Notes under the pieces: model-generated
Databases searched by the model: none
What the model was told of the DNA's origin: nothing
Seen by the model: only the letters and a program-made list of their open reading frames with translations
Position numbers and translations under genes: made by a program
In this document: piece after piece, positions 8,099-14,749 of the stretch
Layout of the letters: each line of letters opens with the position of its first letter
How positions within the stretch are numbered: the stretch's first letter is position 1
NCBI GenBank assembly: GCA_012961725.1
Contig: DTYU01000219.1
Span: forward strand, 1-19,656
DNA length: 19,656 nt
From: Desulfotomaculum sp.
GTDB lineage: Bacteria; Bacillota; Desulfotomaculia; Desulfotomaculales; Ammonificaceae
Direction of reading: 5' to 3'

Positions 8099-8773
8099 TC
8101 ACCTGGAAATACGCAAAAGCCGCCGCGCTCTCGCCGGATTACCTGCCACCACAACACAGGGGGGCACATTATCCAGCACTACGGCACCGGCACCGACAAC
8201 CGCTCCTTCGCCGATGGTAACGCCTTGAATCACCACCGCCCCTGCCCCCACGTGCGCCAGCCGTTCCACCCGGACGCCACCGCATAACACCGCCCGCGGG
8301 GAAACGTGGACATGCTCACCGATGATACAGTCGTGCTCCACCACAGCAGCCGAGTTGATGATGGTGTTCGGGCCTATTGCAACTCCTGGATTGACCACCG
8401 CCCCCGGCGCGATCACCGCACCGTCCGCCAGCATAACGCCGCCGGCTACGGTCGCCGCCGGGTGCATAAGCGGCGGGAAGGAAAAACCGAAAGCCTTAAT
8501 CTTCCCGTACAGCCTGGACCGCGGCCTGTTATCACCAACCCCGCCAACACCGAGAGCGGCGGTCACGATCCCCTGACGTCTGAGATCAGGTAAAACGCTG
8601 TCATCACCGAGGTACGAAAACTCCCACCGGTCGGTAAACGCCTGATCACGCGGCGCGGTATAGCCCGCTACGCGGTAAACACCCTGCCTTCGGATGATCT
8701 CCGCGATCACCCGTGCGTGACCCCCCGCACCAATGATGACGATCGGCGCCAAGTCCAGGTTTACCGGCTTCAA
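8099..8773 (-). CDS. legH: Left-handed beta-helix sugar N-acetyltransferase (LegH/PglD type)
   Basis: This enzyme acetylates the C4 amine made by LegC, using acetyl-CoA, to give the NDP-2,4-diacetamido sugar. The 224-residue protein begins with a small Rossmann-like domain (IVIIGAGGHARVIAEII) and continues with hexapeptide repeats from about residue 105 to 215. His147 in VVEHDCIIG matches the catalytic base of PglD-like enzymes. The C-terminal GNPARARRLL is typical of the family. The TTG start at 8773 overlaps the legC stop by four bases (TTGA), which fits coupled translation; the ribosome site (GGGGGA) is rather far upstream. Acetyl is the expected acyl group, but the family also uses others. 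Confidence 0.82.
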   Translation of the reverse strand: MKPVNLDLAPIVIIGAGGHARVIAEIIRRQGVYRVAGYTAPRDQAFTDRWEFSYLGDDSVLPDLRRQGIVTAALGVGGVGDNRPRSRLYGKIKAFGFSFPPLMHPAATVAGGVMLADGAVIAPGAVVNPGVAIGPNTIINSAAVVEHDCIIGEHVHVSPRAVLCGGVRVERLAHVGAGAVVIQGVTIGEGAVVGAGAVVLDNVPPCVVVAGNPARARRLLRISR

Positions 8774-9896
8774 CGCAGATCTTGTCCCCCTTTGATTAGC
8801 GAACAGACGACCCGAACATCATCTTCCCCAAGTGATGTCGCGCTGGGCAGACTAAGCCCCCGTTGGTACAGCGATTCTGCCACCCCGCACCGCCTGAAGC
8901 CGTACTTCTCGTAGGCAGGTTGCAGCGGTAGCGGCATGAAGAGAGGACGCACCTGAATCCCAGCAGCCCTCAACCTGGCCGCTAAGGCATCCCGGTCCTC
9001 CTTATAAAGTCCGGAATCAATCAATAACGAGAAAAGCCACCAACTGCTTTCTGCGCCTGCCGTTTCCTGCTGCCAGCCCAACCCCGGGATTCCCTGCAAA
9101 AGTTCCCGGTATGCCGCCGCGTTGCGCCGTTTGCTCGCCAAAAATTCCGGCAACCGCTCCATCTGCGCCAGTCCCAGCGCCGCCTGCAGATTTGTTAACC
9201 GGTAGTTATATCCTATCTCCCGATGCTCGTACTCAAGTATGCCGGAGCCGCGCCCTTGGTTGACTAAGAGGCGCGCGCTGCCAGATCCGGGTCATCGGTA
9301 ACCAGCATGCCGCCGCCGCCGGTGGTCATAACCTTATTCCCGTTGAAGCTGAAGATTCCAATCTCCCCGAGGGTTCCAACTTGCCTTCCTTTATATTTTG
9401 CTCCGAGCGCCTCCGCGGCGTCTTCGACGATGTACAGCCCGTGTCTGCGTGCTATCGCCAACAGATCTTCCATGGGCGCCGGGTTCCCGTACAGGTGGAC
9501 CGGAATCACGACACGTGTGCGGCCGGTGAGTGCTTTTTCTACCTTTCCTACATCGATGTTCCAGGTCTTTGGGTCCACATCGACGACCACCGGCGTCGCC
9601 CCGACGTATGCCACGGGATTGACCGTGCCGACGAAGGTGAGGGCGGGTACGATCACTTCATCTCCCGGGCCGACCCCCAGCAGCCTCAGCGCCAAATGGA
9701 GCGCCGCTGTGCCGCTCACGACCGCCACGGCGTATGTTGCACCCACGTAGCCCGCAAACCGCTCCTCGAACTCAGCGATGAGCGGTCCCGCCGTCGAAAC
9801 ATAGCCGCTATCGAGCGCACGCAGCACATACTCCTTTTCCAACTCGCCGATGCTGGGGGCATCAAGCGGAATCTGTGCCTCTTCCCTTATTTTCAT
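8770..9896 (-). pseudogene. legC: PLP-dependent aminotransferase LegC, one apparent frameshift
   Basis: This DegT/DnrJ/EryC1-family aminotransferase converts the 4-keto group made by LegB to a 4-amine. Motifs are YVSTAGPLI, AVVSGTAALHLALRLLG, VPALTFVGTVNP, VEDAAEALGA and SFNGNKVMTTGGGG, with the PLP lysine at residue 188. The start is ATG 9896, behind GGAGGAGCT. The frame stops at 9264 after LAARAS. Adding one base in the GCGCGCGC tract at 9278-9271 restores LLVNQGRGSG, REIGYNYRLTN and the rest to 8770, about 375 residues in all, the usual length. The second half keeps family features (NYRLTNLQAALGLAQ, PSATSL). The gene is therefore either freshly inactivated or carries a sequencing deletion; the latter is favoured because the pathway needs it and the operon shows the same lesion type elsewhere. 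Confidence 0.85.
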
Positions 9897-9939
9897 AGCT
9901 CCTCCGCCAAATGTCAGTCCCAAGCCGCATCTCCACCCG

Positions 9940-10923
9940 CTAAACCATGTAACGCCCGGCCTTGTGCTGAAACATGTGACGGTTTTGTGCAAACCACGCC
10001 ACCGTTTCGCGCAATCCTGCCTCGAGTGAATAGACCGGCTTCCAGCCCGCGATTTCGTGCGCCCTGCGGTTGTCGCAAATCAGCCGTTGTACTTCACTCT
10101 GTACCGGTCTCACTCTTGTCTCCTCCGGTACGACACTTAGTGTCGTACCGGTTATGCTGCCAACCATCTCCACCACCTCACCAACGGCTACCTCCCGGCC
10201 ACTCCCGACATTGACGGTCAGCCCAACGGCCCGCTCAGCCAACCCGACAGCAATGATGCCGGAGACTGTGTCACGAACATAGCTGAAATCACGAGTCGGT
10301 TGCAGGTTGCCGAGTCGCAGGCACCTCATCCCGGCTAAGACCTGCGTGATTATCGTGGGAATAATGGCACGTGTCGATTGGCGTGGACCATAGGTGTTGA
10401 AGGGCCTGACTACCACCACCGGCAGGCCGAATGACCGGAAAAAGCTCAAGGCCAACTGGTCGGCGGCGATTTTGGTCGCCGCGTATGGTGATTGCGCCTG
10501 CAACGGATGTTCCTCATCAATGGGTACATACCGTGCCGTGCCGTAAACCTCGGAAGTGGAAGTGTGAACCACCCGCTGGACGCCTTCTTCGCGCGCGGCC
10601 TGAAGGATGTTATACGTTCCTTCGACATTGGTCCTAATATATGCAAGCGGGGTCTCATAGGAATAAGGAATGCCGATCAGCGCCGCCAAGTGAAAGACGA
10701 CATCCACGCCGCGCAAGGCAGCTCTGACACTGTCGTAGTCGCGGATGTCACCGGCGCACACTTCGATCTCTTTGAGACACGGCAGCGTCTCGAGCCAGCC
10801 CCAATCGTTGCGGGCATTGTAACGCACAAACGCCCGGACGGCATATCCCTCACACACAAGCTCTTCGGTGAGATGGGAACCAATAAAGCCGGCGGCACCT
10901 GTGACGAGAACTCTTTTAGGCAT
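9940..10923 (-). CDS. legB: NDP-GlcNAc 4,6-dehydratase (LegB family, extended SDR)
   Basis: This enzyme takes the first committed step: it oxidises C4 and removes the C6 hydroxyl of the nucleotide-activated GlcNAc. The 327-residue protein has TGAAGFIG for NAD binding (residues 8-15), TSTSEVYG at 121-128 and the catalytic pair Tyr147/Lys151 in YAATK. RPFNTYGPRQ and RDFSYVRDT are typical of extended SDR sugar-nucleotide enzymes. ATG 10923 is preceded by AAAGGGG at seven bases. It is the first gene of the operon and diverges from flagellin. GDP-GlcNAc as substrate is inferred from PtmE. No lesions are seen, but a perfect hairpin lies in the last third of the gene. Confidence 0.87.
   Translation of the reverse strand: MPKRVLVTGAAGFIGSHLTEELVCEGYAVRAFVRYNARNDWGWLETLPCLKEIEVCAGDIRDYDSVRAALRGVDVVFHLAALIGIPYSYETPLAYIRTNVEGTYNILQAAREEGVQRVVHTSTSEVYGTARYVPIDEEHPLQAQSPYAATKIAADQLALSFFRSFGLPVVVVRPFNTYGPRQSTRAIIPTIITQVLAGMRCLRLGNLQPTRDFSYVRDTVSGIIAVGLAERAVGLTVNVGSGREVAVGEVVEMVGSITGTTLSVVPEETRVRPVQSEVQRLICDNRRAHEIAGWKPVYSLEAGLRETVAWFAQNRHMFQHKAGRYMV
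10125..10151. repeat. Perfect 12-bp inverted repeat inside legB
   Basis: CCGGTACGACAC and GTGTCGTACCGG are exact complements around a three-base TTA spacer. In the RNA of either strand this would be a very stable hairpin. No T-run follows on the coding strand, so it is not a standard terminator. It encodes part of TTLSVVPEE in LegB. Confidence 0.85.
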
Positions 10924-11014
10924 GCCAACGCCCCTTTACACATTCAAGCTATGACTGAAAAGAGTCAAGGTTTGCTTGACGCGGGATGTTACACGTTACG
11001 ACCCTACGTATATA

Positions 11015-11041
11015 TTTTCGGTCAGTGGCCCACCGGCTTAA
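11015..11041 (-). promoter_or_regulatory. Possible sigma-28-like promoter for the Leg operon
   Basis: On the minus strand TTAA (11041-11038), a 15-base spacer and ACCGAAAA (11022-11015) resemble the TAAA-N15-GCCGATAA consensus of flagellar sigma factors. The match is partial (six of eight in the -10 part). It would give a leader of roughly 85 bases before legB. No convincing sigma-A promoter was found in the same region. Confidence 0.3.
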
Positions 11042-11138
11042 CCACGCACTGGAAACCCTCACCTACAACCCCTGACTTGCGAGTTCTATCCAGGCTGTCT
11101 ACCTGCTCCAACCGAATCTTTTTGGGTCGAAAGTCCTA

Positions 11139-11165
11139 TTTAGAGCCGCATCAACGCGGCGATAA
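11139..11165 (+). promoter_or_regulatory. Candidate sigma-28-like flagellin promoter
   Basis: TTTA (11139-11142), a 15-base spacer and GGCGATAA (11158-11165) resemble the flagellar consensus TAAA-N15-GCCGATAA; the -10 element matches seven of eight positions. It would give a flagellin leader of about 120 bases. The remainder of the 368-base gap between legB and flagellin holds the leader structure and a possible divergent promoter, and no gene that I can support. Confidence 0.45.
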
Positions 11166-11169
11166 GAAA

Positions 11170-11249
11170 GGTGAGAGCACCTGCACCCTGCAACCCGCTC
11201 CCGCCGGGCGGCCGACGGATGGGAAGCGGAACGGGCAAGCACTCTCACC
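11170..11249 (+). promoter_or_regulatory. Structured flagellin 5' leader
   Basis: GGTGAGAG (11170-11177) pairs with CTCTCACC (11242-11249). Inside, CCGCTCCC (11195-11202) pairs with GGGAAGCGG (11221-11229) with one bulge, and a small GC hairpin may form within that. GGA motifs occur at ACGGAT and GCGGAA, and another lies in the ribosome site AAGGAGG. The nested pairs are seen directly; a regulatory role such as CsrA binding is inference. It does not match the c-di-GMP riboswitch cores that I know. Confidence 0.4.
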
Positions 11250-11291
11250 ATCAAGAAATTCTATCAACACAATAAGGAGGGAAGCAAATCG

Positions 11292-12104
11292 ATGATTATC
11301 AACCACAACATCATGGCGCTAAACGCGTGGCGAGGACTGAATCAGACTACCACTGCCATGGCCAAATCGCTTGAGAAACTCTCCTCGGGCCTGCGGATCA
11401 ACCGCGCGGCTGACGACGCCGCCGGGCTTGCCATCTCGGAGAAGATGCGCGGTCAGATCCGGGGCCTAAATCAGGCACTCGCCAACGCCCAGGACGGTAT
11501 CTCCCTCATCCAGACCGCTGAAGGCGCGATGAACGAGACGCACGCCATCCTCCAGCGGATGCGGGAACTTGCCGTACAGGCCGCGAACGATACGCTGACA
11601 GACAGCGACCGCGGTCAGATCCAAGAAGAGGTAAACGCTTTGATTGCTGAGATCAACCGCATCGCGAGCGATACGGAGTTCAACACCCAGAAGCTCTTAG
11701 ACGGCACCTTTAGCAGTCAACTTATTCATATCGGTGCTAACGCGGGGCAGAACCTGTCCATCACTATCGCTACAATGACGGCGGGCGGACTCGGGGTGAG
11801 CGGTCTTTCCGTCTCCACCCAAACAAACGCCAATGCAGCCATCAGCACGATACAGGCAGCACTGGATGAAGTTTCGACTCAACGCGCAAAGTTGGGGGCC
11901 ATTCAAAACCGCCTCGAGCACACGATCGCAAATCTGGGTGTAGCGGCGGAGAACTTAACCGCGGCCGAGTCCCGCATCCGCGACGTCGATATGGCCAAGG
12001 AGATGATGGAGTTCGCCAGAACGCAGATTCTGGTGCAGTCGGGCACAGTGATGCTCGCCCAGGCAAACATGGCACCGCAGGCAGTGCTCAGGCTGCTCGG
12101 CTAA
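11292..12104 (+). CDS. hag: Flagellin
   Basis: This is the filament subunit, exported by the flagellar type III system. The 270-residue protein has an intact N-terminal D0/D1 region (MIINHNIMALNAWRGL, LSSGLRINRAADDAAGLAIS) and C-terminal D1/D0 region (ESRIRDVDMAKEMMEFAR, ending QAVLRLLG). The middle is short, so there is no D2/D3 domain, as in Bacillus Hag-type flagellins. The central segment (about residues 130-185) is rich in Ser/Thr and is the likely surface carrying O-linked nonulosonic acid. ATG 11292 lies eleven bases after AAGGAGG, a rather long spacing within a structured leader. It is followed by a hairpin and then by the glycosyltransferase cluster. The identification is secure; which residues are glycosylated is not visible. 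Confidence 0.96.
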   Translation: MIINHNIMALNAWRGLNQTTTAMAKSLEKLSSGLRINRAADDAAGLAISEKMRGQIRGLNQALANAQDGISLIQTAEGAMNETHAILQRMRELAVQAANDTLTDSDRGQIQEEVNALIAEINRIASDTEFNTQKLLDGTFSSQLIHIGANAGQNLSITIATMTAGGLGVSGLSVSTQTNANAAISTIQAALDEVSTQRAKLGAIQNRLEHTIANLGVAAENLTAAESRIRDVDMAKEMMEFARTQILVQSGTVMLAQANMAPQAVLRLLG

Positions 12105-12117
12105 GGAAGCCTGCGTT

Positions 12118-12155
12118 GGAGGGACCCTTCAGCGGGTCCCTCCACTAACTTTTGC
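12118..12155 (+). terminator. Hairpin after flagellin, likely terminator or attenuator
   Basis: GGAGGGACCC (12118-12127) and GGGTCCCTCC (12134-12143) form a perfect ten-base-pair stem with a six-base loop, 13 bases after the flagellin stop. Only four T residues follow, after ACTAAC, so termination may be partial. That would leave abundant flagellin mRNA and less of the downstream genes. Confidence 0.65.
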
Positions 12156-12205
12156 AAACGGTGCCACGTGTTACACGCCAACACGCAGTGAACGGAGGAC
12201 AGTCA

Positions 12206-12577
12206 ATGGAGAACGCAACGGCGAGAATCCTCTTGGAGGAACTGAGACAAAGGCTCGAAGAACTGATCCGCACGCTGGCAACAGCCAGCAGAGAAGTTGC
12301 CGGCTTGTTGCAGGAAGGGGCGGTCGCACGCGGCCTCAACGGCTTACAAGAAGTGCTCGAGGCATTCCAGCATTTCCATCGCGGGCTTGACTTCTTGCTT
12401 CTGGCCGACGGCAAAAGCTACATGTTTCTGGCAGCTCTTAAGGAGAAACTCGAGGCCCGTTACCCCCTTCTTTACGAGGCGCTCGAAGCCGGGGACACAG
12501 TAACATTAGCAGACGTCTTATCCTACGAGATAGCCGAAACCTTGGAAGATTATTGTTGTCCAGGTAAGGTGAACTAA
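12206..12577 (+). CDS. Small helical protein of unknown function in the filament cluster
   Basis: The 123-residue protein starts at ATG 12206, seven bases after GGAGG. I do not recognise the family. It appears all-helical: an amphipathic N-terminal helix (ARILLEELRQRLEELIRTL), a middle with FQHFHRGLDFLLLADG, and an acidic C-terminus with YEIAETLEDY. No signal peptide or membrane segment is seen. It ends two bases before the Maf gene start and lies between flagellin and the flagellin glycosyltransferase. A flagellin chaperone or Maf partner is possible from position alone. Confidence 0.75.
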   Translation: MENATARILLEELRQRLEELIRTLATASREVAGLLQEGAVARGLNGLQEVLEAFQHFHRGLDFLLLADGKSYMFLAALKEKLEARYPLLYEALEAGDTVTLADVLSYEIAETLEDYCCPGKVN

Positions 12578-12579
12578 CA

Positions 12580-14424
12580 ATGGCGCATGTCGCAATCGAA
12601 TTCCTGGAAACCAAGAACGGTAGTACTACCGCGCGCGCCACGGTTGCGGGCGGTTCCGCGTTTCTCCTGCACAGCGCTTACGACCCGGAGGCGGAGGCCG
12701 AGCGCTTGGTGGCGGGCTACCCCTCTCTTGCCAACGCCGGAGGCGTCATCTGCTTGGGGCTTGGTCTGGCCTACCATATAGAAGCGATGCTGCGGGTCGT
12801 TCCGGCTGATACGAAGATATTGGTGATCGAAGTCAACGACCAGTTACGGGAACGGTTCGCGCAACACGCAAGCACCAGTACCCAAAAGAAAGTAATCGTG
12901 GCCAAGGACGAAGCGGCAGCCAAGGGCTATCTCTCCCTTCTGCGCGAACGGCTCCAGGAGAGAGGCCTCGTAATAGTCGAACACTCGGCCTCAATCCGCC
13001 TGGACCCCGAATTTTACGAACACCTCCGCCGTCGGATCCGCGACCACATTTCGCTCTTAGTCGTCGAGCTCAACACCCTGAAGACGGTCAGCCACATCAT
13101 GCACGCCAACAACCTGGAGAACCTGCCGGCGGTGATCGCCGATCCGGGTATCAAGGCGCTGAAAGACGCCTTCCGAGGTAGGCCTGCCGTCATCGTTGCC
13201 GCCGGTCCTTCTCTTAGCAAGAACATTGATCTCCTCGAGGCAGTGAAAGGCCGTGGCGTGATCATCTGCGTTGGCACAGCATGGAAGGCCTTACTCAAAG
13301 CCGGGCTGCGTCCGGATTTGGTAGTGACTTTGGACGCCACTGAGGCAAACTGGCGGCTCTTTGCCGGCCTCACACCGACGGAGGAGTTCCTTTGCTACGA
13401 ACCGCAGGTACACCCCGCAATCATCCCCCTCTTTGAGGGCCGGCGTTTCGTCTTTAACTCCCTCAAGAGCCCACTCACTGCTTGGCTCAGGGAGTTATGC
13501 GGCGATAAAGGGTACGTCGAACCGGGCGGCTCGGTAGCAATCGCCGCGTTCGGTATTGCTTGCCTTTTGGGTGCGAACCCCATTGTATTCATCGGGCAAG
13601 ACCTTGCTTACACCGACGGGTATACCCACGCAAAAGGCACGGCTTATGAAGACCGGCGTTTCAAACCGACGGAGCGCGAGCTGTACTGCCTTGAAGTACC
13701 GGCTGTTGGCGGCGGGACCGTCACGACCACTCGCAATCTTTACAGCTTTCTTACCCGGTTCGAAGAACTCTTCGCTCAGGAAAAAGACCGACTGATCATC
13801 GACGCCACGGAGGGAGGTGCCCTCAAGCGCGGGACAAAGGTGATGACCCTCCGCGAAACCATTGACTTCCACTTTACAGAGGAGTTCCCGATTTTGCCGG
13901 TTATTGCGAACCTGCACCGCAAACATCAACCGGATCCGTTTCTGCGCGAGCGGGTACGGAAGGAACTTGACAAAACCGCGCGTGAATACATGCGGCTCAT
14001 TCCTGAATTGGCCAAGGTCCTGTCGCTTGCCGCCAAAGCCGAAGAACTGAGTAGCATCGCTGAGCGATTTAGGACAGTGCACCTGGTGGGGCAATGGACC
14101 ATCGGCTCCGGGATACTCGCGACTCTCAAGCAGAAGGGGCAACAACTCACCCGGCAATTGCGCGCAGTGAACAGCGAGCACCGGCTGCTTAGTCTCTTAT
14201 CCTTGCTGACTCCCGAGGTGGAACTGAAGCCCCTGCTGACCGAAGACGCACCGTTACCGGCACAAATTGAGCGCATTCGCAAGGTGTACGCCTCTTACCT
14301 CCAGGCGGCCAAGTATATGTGCAAAGAGCTCGAACGGACAGCCGCACGGTTGCTTCCCGACGGCGGCTTCGAGCGCGACAGGACCTTGGAACACATCTTG
14401 CAGAACCAGGTGGTGAAACTATGA
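12580..14424 (+). CDS. maf: Motility accessory factor Maf (DUF115), flagellin nonulosonic acid transferase
   Basis: The 614-residue protein has the central Maf/DUF115 (MAF_flag10) domain at about residues 180-370, with PAVIVAAGPSLSKN, VGTAWKALLKAGLRPD, EPGGSVAIAAFGIACLLG and IGQDLAYTDGYTHAKG. The N-terminal part and the long helical C-terminus are typical of the family. Known members in Campylobacter, Helicobacter, Aeromonas and Geobacillus/Clostridium are required for adding pseudaminic or legionaminic acid to flagellin Ser/Thr before export. Here the CMP-Leg pathway lies directly across the divergent promoter, so Leg or a derivative is the probable donor. The ATG at 12580 follows AAGGTGA. 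Its stop overlaps the next gene by ATGA. The family is clear; the sugar specificity is inferred. Confidence 0.88.
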   Translation: MAHVAIEFLETKNGSTTARATVAGGSAFLLHSAYDPEAEAERLVAGYPSLANAGGVICLGLGLAYHIEAMLRVVPADTKILVIEVNDQLRERFAQHASTSTQKKVIVAKDEAAAKGYLSLLRERLQERGLVIVEHSASIRLDPEFYEHLRRRIRDHISLLVVELNTLKTVSHIMHANNLENLPAVIADPGIKALKDAFRGRPAVIVAAGPSLSKNIDLLEAVKGRGVIICVGTAWKALLKAGLRPDLVVTLDATEANWRLFAGLTPTEEFLCYEPQVHPAIIPLFEGRRFVFNSLKSPLTAWLRELCGDKGYVEPGGSVAIAAFGIACLLGANPIVFIGQDLAYTDGYTHAKGTAYEDRRFKPTERELYCLEVPAVGGGTVTTTRNLYSFLTRFEELFAQEKDRLIIDATEGGALKRGTKVMTLRETIDFHFTEEFPILPVIANLHRKHQPDPFLRERVRKELDKTAREYMRLIPELAKVLSLAAKAEELSSIAERFRTVHLVGQWTIGSGILATLKQKGQQLTRQLRAVNSEHRLLSLLSLLTPEVELKPLLTEDAPLPAQIERIRKVYASYLQAAKYMCKELERTAARLLPDGGFERDRTLEHILQNQVVKL

Positions 14425-14693
14425 CTGTCTCTCCTGCGGGACGCGTACAAGCCAAGACCCTGCTCACACCAATAGGGCGGGTTCAGGCAGACGGGATAAA
14501 GACTCTAAGAACTCCGGCAGACGAGCAAGCGGCGAAGAAGAGCGTCGAGGAACATCAGGCGGACGCCGCCCGGGAGTTTGCCGAGGCTGTCGAGAGACTG
14601 AAAGAAACGGCGAAGGTATTCGGTTGGCGTATTCATTTCAAGCTCCACGAAGAGTTACAACAGTACTACGTGCGTTGGTGGGGCTGTTGGTGA
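14421..14693 (+). CDS. FlaG-like short protein, C-terminus truncated or altered
   Basis: The 90-residue product starts at ATG 14421, overlapping the Maf stop. The region ERLKETAKVFGWRIHFKLHE followed by ELQQYYVR resembles the start of the FlaG domain, where a Leu-rich helix is followed by a strand pair reading roughly FxxHEExxxYYVRVVD. The usual remainder (TGEVIRxIPP) is missing and the frame ends in WWGCW. Adding one base after the CGT codon gives VRVVGLLVNKHA, closer to the family, but this also stops within 15 residues. FlaG commonly lies next to fliD and influences filament length, which suits the position. It could be a real short paralogue or a damaged gene. Confidence 0.5.
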   Translation: MTVSPAGRVQAKTLLTPIGRVQADGIKTLRTPADEQAAKKSVEEHQADAAREFAEAVERLKETAKVFGWRIHFKLHEELQQYYVRWWGCW

Positions 14694-14749
14694 ATAAGCA
14701 CGCCTAACGACAGACCTCGGGCACAAGACTTGTGAAAGGGGTGTTAGCT

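Noticed and set aside
2865..9896. Phase-variable contingency loci in the Leg operon
   Set aside because: The broken sites are only A5, A6 and (GC)4 tracts, much shorter than typical switching tracts such as the poly-G runs of Campylobacter. Simple indel error or mutation explains them better.
11170..11249. Possible c-di-GMP riboswitch in the flagellin leader
   Set aside because: The nested stems do not carry the conserved core motifs of the class I or class II c-di-GMP riboswitches that I know. It is kept only as an unclassified structured leader.
9381..11295. Long plus-strand open frames (9381-10214 and 10492-11295) opposite legC/legB
   Set aside because: They mirror well-conserved legC and legB, show no family motifs, and the second merely runs into the flagellin start codon.
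11292..12104. Flagellin too short, possibly truncated
   Set aside because: Both conserved ends are complete. The 270-residue length is simply that of a flagellin lacking D2/D3 domains.
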